Source of the DNA: an uncultured Alistipes sp.
GTDB lineage: Bacteria > Bacteroidota > Bacteroidia > Bacteroidales > Rikenellaceae
DNA length: 64,000 nucleotides
Direction of reading: 5' to 3'
NCBI GenBank assembly: GCA_910583985.1
Contig: CAJTYA010000001.1
Span: forward strand, 62,001 to 126,000
Shown: positions 38,713 through 48,217 of the stretch, piece after piece
How the letters are laid out: each line of letters opens with the position of its first letter
How positions within the stretch are numbered: the first letter of the stretch is position 1
Made by a program: the position numbers and the translations under genes
The notes under the pieces: generated by a model
Databases searched by the model: none
Seen by the model: only the letters and a program-made list of their open reading frames with translations
What the model was told of the DNA's origin: nothing

Positions 38713-39202
38713 ACCGTCTGTCCGAACGGGGATCGCCGGTCGCGTTTTGCGGATGTCTCGTGCTCCTACTCTGCGTCGGCGCAAGCGGTCGCATACTCCG
38801 ATGTTCGGAACGGCCGTTAAGGGGGGCAGAGGCCCCGGTGTTTTCCGATCTTCGTTCGATTCCGGCTCTGTCGCTCGCAACCGGCTCTGCGCATTGGAGC
38901 CTGTTCCTTCGGGGCCCGACGACCTTCGGCCGGGACCGGAAAGCCGGACGGATGTCTTCTCGGCGTATCTTCGCTGCTTTTCACCGTATATGATAGGCCC
39001 GCCTCTTTCGACAAAAAGAGGCGGGCCTGTTTTCGATTCCGGGCGTTTCTGTCCGGCATCCTGTTCCGTCCGTCCGCCGAGGCCGGAGAACCGCTCCGGC
39101 CTGACGTTTCGGTCTCGTACCGTTCCGTTCGGGATGTTCGCCCGTGTCGTCCGCCGAAGGGGCGAACGAGGGTTTCCGGGTCCTATCGCCGACAGCGGCC
39201 TG
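38713..39202. other. Intergenic region between convergent genes
   Basis: This 490-bp GC-rich gap holds a strong hairpin terminator at 38995-39033 and otherwise nothing recognisable. Confidence 0.5.
38995..39033. terminator. Bidirectional terminator between the barrel and pectate-lyase-fold genes
   Basis: AGGCCCGCCTCTTT (38995-39008) pairs with AAAGAGGCGGGCCT (39015-39028), followed on the plus strand by GTTTT. It can serve both convergent genes. Confidence 0.75.
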
Positions 39203-40384
39203 CTACCACCTGAAAAGCGGTTCCGCTTCGAGGTGGACGCCGCCCACGGCCTTGAAGTAGGAGTTGTCGGCCCCGACGTTCGACTTGACGATGTGGTAGT
39301 CGAACGATCCGTAGAGCAGGTTGTCCGGATCGAGCACGAACGTCCGGTAATTGAAGTCGATCGGTTTCTGCCCCGAATTGACCTCGATGCCGACCTGTTC
39401 GATGCGCAGGAACGAGGCTCCGCGCACGTGGCCGGCGAAATCCGTATCGAGCGAAACGAGAATGTCGGCGCAGTTCTGTGCGTGGATGCGCCCGAACCAG
39501 CAGGAGTGGTCCATCTTTCCGAACACATAGGCGTTGTCGCAGTTCCACACCGAAAGGTTGTTGCCGTTCATGTGCTCGGAAAAGACGAATCCGTAACGGA
39601 ACGCGCTTTTGACGTAGGTGTTGCGTAGTTCCTGTTCCGGGTTGCACCACAGCCGGGGACCGATGAATCCCGCCGAATAGTGCCCTGCTGCGGCGGGCGA
39701 GGTAAGCGCCATGTTCCGCACCGAGGAGTAGACCAGCACGTTGTCCGTGTATACCGTGGCGGCATAGGCCATGTTGATCCCCGAAAGCCGGGGAAAGCCG
39801 CCCTCTTCGGCTTTGGCGCGGAAGGCGAGGTCCTGTATGCGGATGACGGCCTGATTGAGGCTGTAGAGATTGGCGCCCGATCCCGCGGCCAGCAGCGAAA
39901 CGGGCGGGAGCGACGCATCGGTCTGCAATTCTCCGAGCACGTCCGAAAAGAGGACGGTGCCGTTGCTCCACACCTCGGACCGGTCTTCGGACGTATGGCT
40001 GGCGTAGGAGCAGGGCGTTACGACACAATTTTCACCCGAAAGGCGAAGCATCACGTAGTCGCGCACGCCCGACGGGCTCGACTTGGGTTTGACGATCAGA
40101 TGGGCCCTTACGTTGTGTTTCTCGTGGATCGTAGCCAGCCGGTACTGGCCGCGGGGGAAGTAGATCGTACCTCCCCCGTGGTCCATCGCGTAGTCCAGCA
40201 GGGCCTGTATGGCCGGCGCGTCGTCGGTCACGCCGTCGCCTTTGACGCCGTAGTCCCGTACGTCGTAGACGGTTTGGCCGCACTTCTGTTGTGCGGCATA
40301 GTCCCGGCAGCCGTGACGGTGACACCTTGCGCCGCAGGCGCTCAACAGCATGGCCAGAGAAAGAAAAAAGAGGGTCTTTTTCAT
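39203..40384 (-). CDS. Lipoprotein with pectate-lyase-like parallel beta-helix
   Basis: A 393-residue surface or periplasmic lipoprotein (lipobox LLSAC, cysteine 17). The mature part opens with YDVRDYGVKGDGVTDDAPAI, the hallmark of the pectate lyase 3 / polygalacturonase-like beta-helix, followed by GGGTIYFPRGQYRL. Later repeats (NTYVKSAFRYGFVFSEH, LSVWNCDNAYVFGKM, SCWFGRIHAQNCADILVSL) are helix rungs. It should bind or cut a uronic-acid or other polymer; the catalytic residues are not certain. No neighbouring transporter is seen. Confidence 0.83.
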   Translation of the reverse strand: MKKTLFFLSLAMLLSACGARCHRHGCRDYAAQQKCGQTVYDVRDYGVKGDGVTDDAPAIQALLDYAMDHGGGTIYFPRGQYRLATIHEKHNVRAHLIVKPKSSPSGVRDYVMLRLSGENCVVTPCSYASHTSEDRSEVWSNGTVLFSDVLGELQTDASLPPVSLLAAGSGANLYSLNQAVIRIQDLAFRAKAEEGGFPRLSGINMAYAATVYTDNVLVYSSVRNMALTSPAAAGHYSAGFIGPRLWCNPEQELRNTYVKSAFRYGFVFSEHMNGNNLSVWNCDNAYVFGKMDHSCWFGRIHAQNCADILVSLDTDFAGHVRGASFLRIEQVGIEVNSGQKPIDFNYRTFVLDPDNLLYGSFDYHIVKSNVGADNSYFKAVGGVHLEAEPLFRW

Positions 40385-40745
40385 CGTGTCGGAAAATTTT
40401 TTCGGTGGACCCGTCCTTCCGGATGCGTTCCCGGAGGCCGGAAAATCGAACGGTTAAAAGTACGAAGAATGACCGAACGGCGCAACTCCCCGCCGAAAAA
40501 TCCCCCTCCGTTCCGCCGTCTGTCCGGCGCGATCCGGGAGCGGACCGGCAGGTTTTCGGGCGTCTCCGTGTGCCGTGCGGCCGCTTCCGAAAGCCGTGCC
40601 GCGGCTTGTCGTCTCTGCGGGCGGAGGCGGAAAAGTGCGGGGAAATAGAGCGTTCCGGCTTTGTTTTTTTGCCGGAAACGCTATATTTGTGTCGACGGGC
40701 CGCCGGAGCGTTTTCGGTCGGCGGAATCCGCGAAAGGGGATGGAA
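40385..40745. other. Intergenic region between divergent genes
   Basis: This 361-bp gap is between the divergent pectate-lyase-fold and acyltransferase genes. It holds TATATTTG at 40682-40689 before the acyltransferase; on the minus strand only a partial box (TACTTTTA) is seen for the lipoprotein. Confidence 0.5.
40682..40689 (+). promoter_or_regulatory. -7 element (TATATTTG) of the acyltransferase gene
   Basis: It matches TAnnTTTG, with a TTTG about 18 bp upstream, and lies 57 bp before the start codon. Confidence 0.6.
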
Positions 40746-41873
40746 ATGAACAAAGAACATATCGGCTGGATCGACCTGCTGCGCGTCATCGCCTGTTTTC
40801 TGGTGGTCTTTTCCCATTGTTGCGATCCGTTCGTCGCCCGGTTCGACGACGACCGGGCCTCGTTTCTCACGGGCGTGTTTTCGGGCAGTTTAGTGCGTCC
40901 CTGCGTCCCGCTGTTCGTCATGATGACGGGCGTGCTGCTGTTTCCCGTGCGCACCGGCATGGCCGAGTTTTACCGCCGGCGCATCGGACGGGTGCTCGTC
41001 CCGCTGGCGTTCTGGTCGGTGGCGCTGCCCGTGCTGTTCTTCCTCTACCTGAACTACGGCCATCCTGCGACGACCAATCCGGCCATCGTGGCCGAAGGAC
41101 ACGACGGAGCCGGCACGCTGGCCAAGCTCTACACGTACGTGTTCAATTTCAATTTCGACACGACTCCGCTGTGGTATCTCTATATGCTGGTGGGGCTCTA
41201 TCTCGTCATGCCCGTGCTCGATGCGTGGCTCGAAAGAGCCTCCCGTCGGGACATTCGCCTTTTTTTGGGACTGTGGGGCGTTTCGTTGTTCATTCCCTAT
41301 ATCCAAATGCTCGCACCCGTGTTGGGCTATACGGGCAATTACGGGAATATGGGCATCTGGGGCGTCTGCGACTGGAACGCCTATGGCACATTTTACTATT
41401 TTTCGGGCTTCGCCGGCTATCTGGTGCTGGCGCGTTATCTGATCCGCTATCCGCTGGCGTGGAGCCTGCGGCGGACGCTCTGCATCGCCGTCCCGATGTT
41501 CGTGGCGGGCTATCTGGTCACTTCGCTGGGCTATGTGCTCGCGCAACGGTATTTCCCCGGCAATTATGCATACCTCGAAATCGTGTGGTATTTCACAGGC
41601 ATCAATGTGTTTATGATGACTTTCCCTGTGTTCGTCCTCGTACAGAGGATAAAAGTGCCTTCCTGCGCGTTCCTTTCCACGCTCTCGTCGCTGACGTTCG
41701 GCATCTACCTGTGCCATTTCGTCTTCGTCGCGATCGCATACGACTGTTTCGACATCGCCTCGTTGCCCTATATCGTCCGGATTCTCGCCATGGCCTGCTG
41801 CGCGTTCGCAGCCAGCGCTCTGCTCGTGTGGTGCATGAGCAGGTGTCCGCTGATGCGACGGCTGGTGCGTTGA
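40746..41873 (+). CDS. Membrane acyltransferase 3 family protein
   Basis: A 375-residue integral membrane protein with about ten hydrophobic segments. The family signature begins at HIGWIDLLRVIACFLVVFSHC, with the catalytic-type histidine in FSH, followed by the PLFVMMTGVLL segment. Such proteins O-acetylate or O-succinylate cell-surface sugars, lipids or other substrates across the inner membrane. The start MNKEHIGW is preferred to an ATG two codons upstream because an AAAGGGG ribosome-binding site is then correctly spaced. The substrate is not deducible. Confidence 0.88.
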   Translation: MNKEHIGWIDLLRVIACFLVVFSHCCDPFVARFDDDRASFLTGVFSGSLVRPCVPLFVMMTGVLLFPVRTGMAEFYRRRIGRVLVPLAFWSVALPVLFFLYLNYGHPATTNPAIVAEGHDGAGTLAKLYTYVFNFNFDTTPLWYLYMLVGLYLVMPVLDAWLERASRRDIRLFLGLWGVSLFIPYIQMLAPVLGYTGNYGNMGIWGVCDWNAYGTFYYFSGFAGYLVLARYLIRYPLAWSLRRTLCIAVPMFVAGYLVTSLGYVLAQRYFPGNYAYLEIVWYFTGINVFMMTFPVFVLVQRIKVPSCAFLSTLSSLTFGIYLCHFVFVAIAYDCFDIASLPYIVRILAMACCAFAASALLVWCMSRCPLMRRLVR

Positions 41874-41962
41874 GCGGACGGCGGTACCGAATGCCCGCGA
41901 CCGATGCCGGAAGCGTCGCGTCCGTGCGATTGATAATTGGAAAACCTTAAAACTTGCCCGAT

Positions 41963-43774
41963 ATGCAAAAAACATGGCTCTATCTCTGCGTGCTGCTGCC
42001 CGCATGTCTGTCGGTTTCCTGCCGAGGCTCCCTGACGCTCGCTTCCGATGCCGGAAGCGAATATGTCATCGTCGTTCCTGCCGAGGCCACCGAAACCGAA
42101 CGGAAAGCGGCTTCGGAATTTCAGCGCCTGCTCGCCCTCTCCTCCTCGGTCGAACTGCCCATCGTCACCGATGCCGAGCCCGCGGTTGCGAACGAGGTGC
42201 TCATCGGCCGGACCTCCCGTCCCGAATCGGCCTGCGAAGCCGATTTGCAGCAGGACGGATTCTCGATCCGCACGGACCGGCACAAGCTGTCGATCTGCGG
42301 CGGCAGCGAAAAGGGCGCCCTCTACGGCGTCTATACGTTCTTCGACCGCTATTTGGGTTACCGCTGCTATTCGCCCTCGGTTTTCCGCTACCCGACGCTG
42401 CGAAAGGTCCGCATCGCTGCGGGCATCGACGATACGCAAGTGCCGGTCAACGTCTACCGCAACGTCTATTACCACGTCGCCGACGATCCGTTCTATGCCG
42501 ACTGGCATAAGCTCGACCACATGAAGCCCGACTGGGGCATGTGGGTGCATACGTTCTCGAAGCTGGTGCCGGCCGACGAATATTTCGCTTCCCACCCCGA
42601 ATATTTCGCTCTGGTGGACGGCAAACGCACGGCCCGTCAGGCCGATGCCCACCTCGAAGCCCAGCTCTGTCTGAGCAATCCCGACGTGCTGGAGGTCGTC
42701 GTGGAAAACCTGCAGCGGATGATGGAGCAGCAGCCCGAAGCGCTGTACTGGTCGGTGAGCCAGAACGATACCTATGCCGACCAGCCTTTCTGCTGCACCT
42801 GTCCGGTCTGCGCGGCGCTCGATTCCGCTTCGGGTGCGCCGAGCGGTTCGATCGTCTCTTTCGTCAACAAGGTGGCCGAACGTTTCCCCGACAAGATCAT
42901 TTCGACGCTGGCCTATCGCTACGGCCGCACGGCGCCGCAGGGCGTCGTTCCGGCCGACAATGTCAACATCATGCTCTGCGACATCGAGTGCCACCGCCAT
43001 GCCCCCATCGAAACCGACTCGACGTCCGCCTCGTTCCGGCAGGATTTCGAACGCTGGGGCGGGATCGCCGGCAACATTCTCATGTGGGACTACATCGTCC
43101 AGTTCTCGAACCTGATGGCTCCCTTCCCCAACCTGCGGACCCTGCAACCCAATATGCAGTATTTCGTCCGTAACGGCGTGACGGCCCATTTCCAGCAGGG
43201 CAATATCAGCCGGGGCGGCGAGTTCAGCGAGCTCAAGCCCTATTTAGTGGCCCGGCTGCTGTGGGATCCCGACACGGACATCGAAGCCGAGACGGCCGAT
43301 TTCCTGTCGGGCTACTACGAAGAGGCCGCTCCCTATATCGCCCGGTATATCGACCTGATGCACGACGAGCTCGAAGCGTCGGGACTGCCGCTGACGATCT
43401 ACGGCACGCCTTACGACCACTTCGGAGGGTTCCTGCGTCCGGAGCTCGCGGCCCGTTACGAATCGTTTTTCGACGCGGCCGAGCAGGCCGTGGCCTCGAA
43501 ACCCGACGTGCTCGAACGGGTCCGCACGGCCCGGCTGCCGCTCACGTTCTCGCTGCTGGAAATCGCCAAGGCGCGCGGTACGGACGAAGATCGGGTCTTC
43601 GAACGGACGGATGACGGATGGCGCGTGCGGCCCGAAATCGAGGCGAAGCTCGATACGCTCTGCGATCTGTGCAACCGGGTCGGCGTGCGGCATTTCGTCG
43701 AGGGCGCCATTTCGCCCGACGAATATCGGCAGCGGACCCGCGATGCGTTCGCCGCGATCGTGCAACGTCCGTGA
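41963..43774 (+). CDS. DUF4838 domain lipoprotein (glycoside-hydrolase-like)
   Basis: A 603-residue lipoprotein (lipobox LSVSC). The N-terminal part resembles the alpha-glucuronidase N-domain (YVIVVPAEATETERKAASEFQ, GALYGVYTFFDRYLGYRCY). The central DUF4838 barrel includes the SVSQNDTYADQPFCCTCPVC block, with a cysteine cluster that could bind a metal, and IVSFVNKVAERFPDKIISTLAY. It probably acts on an extracellular glycan; no enzymatic assay is known to me. It follows the acyltransferase gene by 89 bp on the same strand and may be co-transcribed. Confidence 0.85.
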   Translation: MQKTWLYLCVLLPACLSVSCRGSLTLASDAGSEYVIVVPAEATETERKAASEFQRLLALSSSVELPIVTDAEPAVANEVLIGRTSRPESACEADLQQDGFSIRTDRHKLSICGGSEKGALYGVYTFFDRYLGYRCYSPSVFRYPTLRKVRIAAGIDDTQVPVNVYRNVYYHVADDPFYADWHKLDHMKPDWGMWVHTFSKLVPADEYFASHPEYFALVDGKRTARQADAHLEAQLCLSNPDVLEVVVENLQRMMEQQPEALYWSVSQNDTYADQPFCCTCPVCAALDSASGAPSGSIVSFVNKVAERFPDKIISTLAYRYGRTAPQGVVPADNVNIMLCDIECHRHAPIETDSTSASFRQDFERWGGIAGNILMWDYIVQFSNLMAPFPNLRTLQPNMQYFVRNGVTAHFQQGNISRGGEFSELKPYLVARLLWDPDTDIEAETADFLSGYYEEAAPYIARYIDLMHDELEASGLPLTIYGTPYDHFGGFLRPELAARYESFFDAAEQAVASKPDVLERVRTARLPLTFSLLEIAKARGTDEDRVFERTDDGWRVRPEIEAKLDTLCDLCNRVGVRHFVEGAISPDEYRQRTRDAFAAIVQRP

Positions 43775-43835
43775 GCCGATGTCCCACAGCACGGCGATCC
43801 GACGGTCCGAATGACCGGATTCGGCCGTAAACCGC

Positions 43836-43843
43836 TATCTTTG
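43836..43843 (+). promoter_or_regulatory. -7 element (TATCTTTG) of tsaE
   Basis: It matches TAnnTTTG exactly, 20 bp before the tsaE start. No clear -33 TTG. Confidence 0.55.
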
Positions 43844-43863
43844 CCTCGCAGAAACGAAAAAAT

Positions 43864-44280
43864 ATGGAAAGTTTCAAAGTACGTTCTCTCGACGATCTGC
43901 CCGACGTGGCCGAAGCGATTCTCGGAGCGCTCGGCGGTCGTACCGTCGTTGCGTTCCGGGGCGGCATGGGTGCGGGCAAAACGACGCTCATCCGCGAGAT
44001 ATGCCGCCGGTTGGGTGTCACCGACACGGTGAGCAGCCCGACGTTCGCCATCGTGAACGAATACCGGGGCGAAGGCATTGCGCCGGTCTATCATTTCGAT
44101 TTCTACCGGATCGAGCGCATCGAGGAGGCATTCGATTTCGGTTACGAAGAGTATTTTTACAGCGGGAATCTCTGTCTGGTCGAATGGCCCGAAAAGGCGG
44201 AGAGCCTGCTGCCCGACGACACGATGACGGTGCGTATCGACACGCCCGACGAGGATGTCCGCATCGTGGCTTTCGATTGA
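43864..44280 (+). CDS. tsaE: tRNA threonylcarbamoyladenosine biosynthesis ATPase TsaE
   Basis: A 138-residue P-loop protein that works with TsaB, TsaC/Sua5 and TsaD to make t6A37 in ANN-reading tRNAs. It carries Walker A GGMGAGKTT, the family block VSSPTFAIVNEY, and YHFDFYRIERIEEAFDFGYEEYF, and ends with the typical LVEWPEKA. The length is normal. tsaB and tsaD are not in the window. Confidence 0.96.
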   Translation: MESFKVRSLDDLPDVAEAILGALGGRTVVAFRGGMGAGKTTLIREICRRLGVTDTVSSPTFAIVNEYRGEGIAPVYHFDFYRIERIEEAFDFGYEEYFYSGNLCLVEWPEKAESLLPDDTMTVRIDTPDEDVRIVAFD

Positions 44281-44769
44281 TGCTCCGACCCTGTCGATCT
44301 TTTTCCCCCGTGTCGATGCAGTCGGCACGGGGGGATTTTCGATCCGATTGTGCCCTGTATGGACGGATAAGGCTTCGGGGAACGACAGGCTTCCGGTCGC
44401 CCGTCCGGTGTTTCCGGAGCCTCGTTCTTGCCCGGACGGAAAATCCGTGGAACCGGCCGTGCGCCTTCTGCGACAGCCTCCGGTTTCGTCCGGGCCGAGG
44501 CGTAAGGAAATGCCGTCGGCCGTTTCGGGGACGGGCTCGTCGTTCGGGTCGTCATGCGGCTCTCGCCCTGCTGCCTCGTTTTCTCCGGCTGTGTGCGGCA
44601 CGACGGTCGTGCGACTGTTTTTTGCTCCGGATCCGTGCGTCTGTCCCGTATTTCTTTCGCCGTCTCATGGTCCGTCCTGCCGGTTCTTTCGACAAGCGGA
44701 ACGGAAGACGCATATACGCCCTCTCCGTCCCGTATCCGGGCGGATTCCTTCACGCGAGGACCGCAGACG
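44281..44769. other. Intergenic region between convergent genes
   Basis: This 489-bp GC-rich gap has no recognised gene, and I saw no strong hairpin beyond short inverted repeats. Confidence 0.5.
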
Positions 44770-45702
44770 CTATCGGGCCCGGTGAATCCAGACGCCTTCG
44801 AAGATCGCCTCGTATTCCCGTTTTTTGCGTACGGCTTGCTGCTGCGAATCGGATTCGAAAATCGACACCATGATCCGTCCGTTGCGTTGGGGAATTTTGC
44901 GGAAAGGCAGCGAATCGTCGATTTTGCGGGCCGAGGCGATGAAGCGGTCGGCGTTTTCCTCCGTGCTGAACGTGCCGGCGATGACGTAATAGTTTCCCGC
45001 TACGGCGGTCGGGGCGGGCTGTGCGGCGTCGTTTTGCTGCGGTTGGGGTGTCGTTTCGGCGGCCGACGTGCCGGATGCCGCCGCAGAAGGCTCCGGCGTG
45101 ACGGTCGTATCTGCCGAAACGGTCGCCGAGTCCGTGCCGACTGTCGTTGCCGGCTGTATCTTTTCGGCTGCAACGACTGCGGGGGGGGCGCTCTCCGGTC
45201 CGGTCGTCCGGGGCCGGGTGCCGTGTTCGAGCCATGCGATGACGCCGAACGAGAGCAGCGCGCCGAGGAGCACCGCTCCTGCGATCCATCCCGCCACCTG
45301 CCCCGGCCGGAGCTGTGCGGGGAGCTTTTCGGCCTTCGTTCCGACCGGATTCAGCACTTGTTCGAGTTCGGGAGCGATGAAAAACGCGTCGTCTCGAATC
45401 TGTCCCACCGATTCGATGCACACGCCCTCTTCGGTACAGGCTTCCGCCAGCCATGCGTTGTAGTTCTCTCTGACGTCGTCCGGGTCGAGGCCGCTCCGTC
45501 GCGCGAGCAGGTCGACGACGTGCGGCGCATCGGGCATTTCGTCCCGAAGCAGTTCCACCCGGTTCCGGGGCGGAATCACTTCGCCCCGGTCGTTCGTTTC
45601 GGCCGGGGCGGTCACGACGCCCAGCGTACCGATGCCCGGCAGGACGATTCGTCCGTGCCCGGCCAGTGTGTTGAATATCAGAATGCTGACGGACTCCATC
45701 AT
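44770..45702 (-). CDS. HU/CCDC81-like and SPOR domain membrane protein
   Basis: A 310-residue protein with an N-terminal HU/CCDC81-like fold (SVSILIFNTLAGHGRIVLPGIG and LGVVTAPAETNDRGEVIPP), one transmembrane helix near residue 150 (VAGWIAGAVLLGALLSFGVIAW), a Thr/Pro/Ala-rich periplasmic linker and a C-terminal SPOR domain (NYYVIAGTFSTEENADRFIASA). SPOR domains bind denuded glycan strands at the septum, so a division role is likely. The N-terminal domain may face DNA or protein in the cytoplasm. Its ATG overlaps the lgt stop, so the two are translationally coupled. Confidence 0.87.
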   Translation of the reverse strand: MMESVSILIFNTLAGHGRIVLPGIGTLGVVTAPAETNDRGEVIPPRNRVELLRDEMPDAPHVVDLLARRSGLDPDDVRENYNAWLAEACTEEGVCIESVGQIRDDAFFIAPELEQVLNPVGTKAEKLPAQLRPGQVAGWIAGAVLLGALLSFGVIAWLEHGTRPRTTGPESAPPAVVAAEKIQPATTVGTDSATVSADTTVTPEPSAAASGTSAAETTPQPQQNDAAQPAPTAVAGNYYVIAGTFSTEENADRFIASARKIDDSLPFRKIPQRNGRIMVSIFESDSQQQAVRKKREYEAIFEGVWIHRAR

Positions 45703-46523
45703 TTTTTCGCTTTAGGAAGTTGTACCTCGGGTTTTTTCAGGGCACGGTACAGCACGACGATGCCGAGTACGACGAACGGAACACTGAGCCACTGGCCCAT
45801 GTCCAGTACCATCGACTGCTCGAACTCCTCCTGCGGATTCTTGATGAATTCGACCAGAAAGCGGAACCCGAACAGAGCGATGAGAAAGACGCCGAACATG
45901 ACGCCCGGTCGCCGGAGCGCGAGTTTCCGGCCGTAGTACATCCAGCACAGCACACCGAAAAGGATCAGATAGGCCAGTGCTTCGTAAAGTTGCGTGGGGT
46001 GCATCGGCTCGGTCTCGCCGGCCCGCACGAAGATGAAGCCCCACGGCAGCGACGTGGCCGTCCCGTAGATTTCCGAATTGAGCAGGTTGCCGATGCGCAC
46101 GAGCGCTCCGGCGATGCACACGGCGATGGCGATGCGGTCCAGCGACCAGATGTAGGGCATTTTGTTCTTGCGCGAGAAGAGCCACAGGCCGACGAGCAGT
46201 CCCACGGCCGCTCCGTGGCTGGCCAGCCCCCCCTGATGGATGTAGAGGATTTCGACGGGGTGCGACAGGTAGTGGACGGGATCGTAGAACAGACAGTGTC
46301 CCAGACGCGACCCGATGATCGTCGAGAGCACGCCGTACCAGAAAATCGAGTCGAACATCTTGTCGCTGTATCCCTCGCGCTTGATGATATGGCTGAAGAT
46401 ATAGGCGCTGATGCCCAGCGCCAGCGCCCACATCAGTCCGTAGTAGCGGATCTCGATGGACCCGAACGTGAACAGGGTGGGGTGGACGTCCCATCGGACG
46501 AACAGGGGCAGAAACGGATTCAT
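45699..46523 (-). CDS. lgt: Prolipoprotein diacylglyceryl transferase
   Basis: A 274-residue inner-membrane enzyme that attaches diacylglycerol to the lipobox cysteine of prolipoproteins. The conserved signature blocks are IHQGGLASHGAAVG (including the essential His) and GALVRIGNLLNSEIYG (essential Arg, Asn, Gly), with PTQLYEALAYLILF near the C-terminus. About seven hydrophobic helices are evident. It is the first gene of a two-gene operon with the HU/SPOR protein. The start MNPFLPLFVRWDVHP is chosen as the family N-terminus; in-frame upstream sequence is intergenic. Confidence 0.96.
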   Translation of the reverse strand: MNPFLPLFVRWDVHPTLFTFGSIEIRYYGLMWALALGISAYIFSHIIKREGYSDKMFDSIFWYGVLSTIIGSRLGHCLFYDPVHYLSHPVEILYIHQGGLASHGAAVGLLVGLWLFSRKNKMPYIWSLDRIAIAVCIAGALVRIGNLLNSEIYGTATSLPWGFIFVRAGETEPMHPTQLYEALAYLILFGVLCWMYYGRKLALRRPGVMFGVFLIALFGFRFLVEFIKNPQEEFEQSMVLDMGQWLSVPFVVLGIVVLYRALKKPEVQLPKAKK

Positions 46524-47547
46524 GTCGTTTGCGTATTTCTTATCGGGCCCGTCGGGGATTTTTCGCGGCGGAGCGGTGTTTTCTTCGCTTGCCTTGGTCC
46601 GGAGGGGCCTCGTTTCCCGGCAAATGTAACGATTTTTCGTCCGAAGTGAAAGCGCGGACGCTTCTTCGCGGCGGCTTTTGCGATGGGAGAGCCTCCTTTC
46701 GTCCGGAGCTTGCGGACCGATTCGTCCGCTTCCTCTCGTCCGGTCCGGCGACGCGACGGTGTGCAGGGCGGATAAAAAGGCGGTCGGATCGATCGGTGTC
46801 CGAAATATGCGCGGACCGGCGTGAATGAGTCCTGTGCTCGTTGCGATTGTCGTGCCGCCGAATCTCGACCTCCGGTTTCCCGTGAATCGCCGGTGCGCAG
46901 GAAACGCGCCGGCTCGAAGAAATTGGACCCGCGATGGAATGGCGTTTCGCATTCATAGATTTTGCATCGAAAGATATTTGGAGTGCAGAAAGCGCGTCGG
47001 GACCGGAAAACGCGTGTCCGGCCGGTATCGAACCGCGCTTGCACGGTATTCGGGATTCGTCGTTTCCCGAAACGACCGCGACGAAAATGCGGCCCGCGGA
47101 TGGCGAGTAGCCCGCACGATGCCTTCGGAAAGTAGGGATGCGTGAGCGGCGACGGAAACCTCTCGTCGAGAAAATAAGCACCCTGCGCCATCGCATGCCG
47201 AGCAGGGAATTTTCCGCATGTTCCGTCCGAAGCCGTCCGAGACCCCGGCGGCGGGCTTTTTGTCCCCTGTGTCCATATGGCTGTCTTCCGTGTCTTGCCT
47301 GCCGTGACGGAAACCGGTTTTCATCGGCCCGTGCTGTTTTCGGAAGCAGCGGCGACGCATTCCCGTTTTCGTCTCCGAAAGAGGGCGAAAATCGTTCTTG
47401 CCGAGCCGTCCGTTCGCCGAGCGGATTTTTCTCTGTTGCCGGTTCCGTCAAGACCGCGGCTTTTCTTCGGCGTCCGGCGATAAACGTTCGCGCCCCGCCG
47501 GAACGGTCATCCGACGGGGCACGGGACGGCTGCTTGTGCCGATGCCG
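46524..47547. other. 1-kb intergenic region between ribE and lgt
   Basis: Open frames are present on both strands, but none resembles a protein family. Near its right end GCCCCGCCGG (47492-47501) pairs with CCGACGGGGC (47511-47520), with one G-T pair, and may terminate ribE. The lgt promoter -7 box lies at 46621. Confidence 0.5.
46621..46628 (-). promoter_or_regulatory. -7 element (TACATTTG) of lgt
   Basis: It matches TAnnTTTG on the minus strand, about 98 bp before the lgt start. The -33 element is not clear. Confidence 0.5.
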
Positions 47548-48144
47548 CTATTTTTTCGTGTACTGCTGCATCAGTCTGGCGATGTATTTTCCGACGATGT
47601 CGAATTCCAGATTCACCGTCGTGCCGACGCGGAACGTGTGGAAATTCGTGTGTTCGTGCGTGTAGGGGATAATGGCTACGCGGAACGATCCTTCCTGCGA
47701 GTCGACGACCGTCAGGCTCACGCCGTTCACTGCGACGGAACCTTTCTCCACCGTAACGTTGCCCTGCGAGGGATCGTATTCGAACGTGTAGTACCAGCTC
47801 CCGTCGGCCTCTTCGATCGCGGTACAGCGTGCCGTCTGGTCTACATGCCCCTGCACGATGTGTCCGTCGAGCAGCGCGTCGGGGCGCATGCTGCGTTCGA
47901 GGTTGATCCGGTCGCCCTCGACCAGCCCTCCGAGGTTGGATTTGAGGAGCGTTTCGCGGATGGCCGTGACGGTATAGCGCGATCCGTCGATCGCCACGAC
48001 CGTCAGGCAAACGCCGTTGTGGGCCACGCTCTGGTCGATTTTCAGTTCCGAGGCGAACGGACATTCGAGCGTGAAATGACGGTTGCCTCCCTCTTCGCGG
48101 ATCGCTACGACTTTTGCCGTGGTTTCGACTATTCCTGAGAACAT
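47548..48144 (-). CDS. ribE: Riboflavin synthase alpha subunit
   Basis: A 198-residue enzyme that dismutates two 6,7-dimethyl-8-ribityllumazines into riboflavin. It has the typical duplicated barrel: N-terminal MFSGIVETTAKV with SVAHNGVCLTVV, and the second half starting LLDGHIVQGHVDQTA with SVAVNGVSLTVV. The length is normal. It sits 73 bp behind an S24-like repressor gene on the same strand. No FMN riboswitch was recognised in that gap. Confidence 0.95.
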   Translation of the reverse strand: MFSGIVETTAKVVAIREEGGNRHFTLECPFASELKIDQSVAHNGVCLTVVAIDGSRYTVTAIRETLLKSNLGGLVEGDRINLERSMRPDALLDGHIVQGHVDQTARCTAIEEADGSWYYTFEYDPSQGNVTVEKGSVAVNGVSLTVVDSQEGSFRVAIIPYTHEHTNFHTFRVGTTVNLEFDIVGKYIARLMQQYTKK

Positions 48145-48217
48145 GATCTTTTCGTTTTGAAACGGTTATGATTCCGTGCCGCGGCGAAATCGCCCCGATG
48201 CGAACGGAACGGGTGAA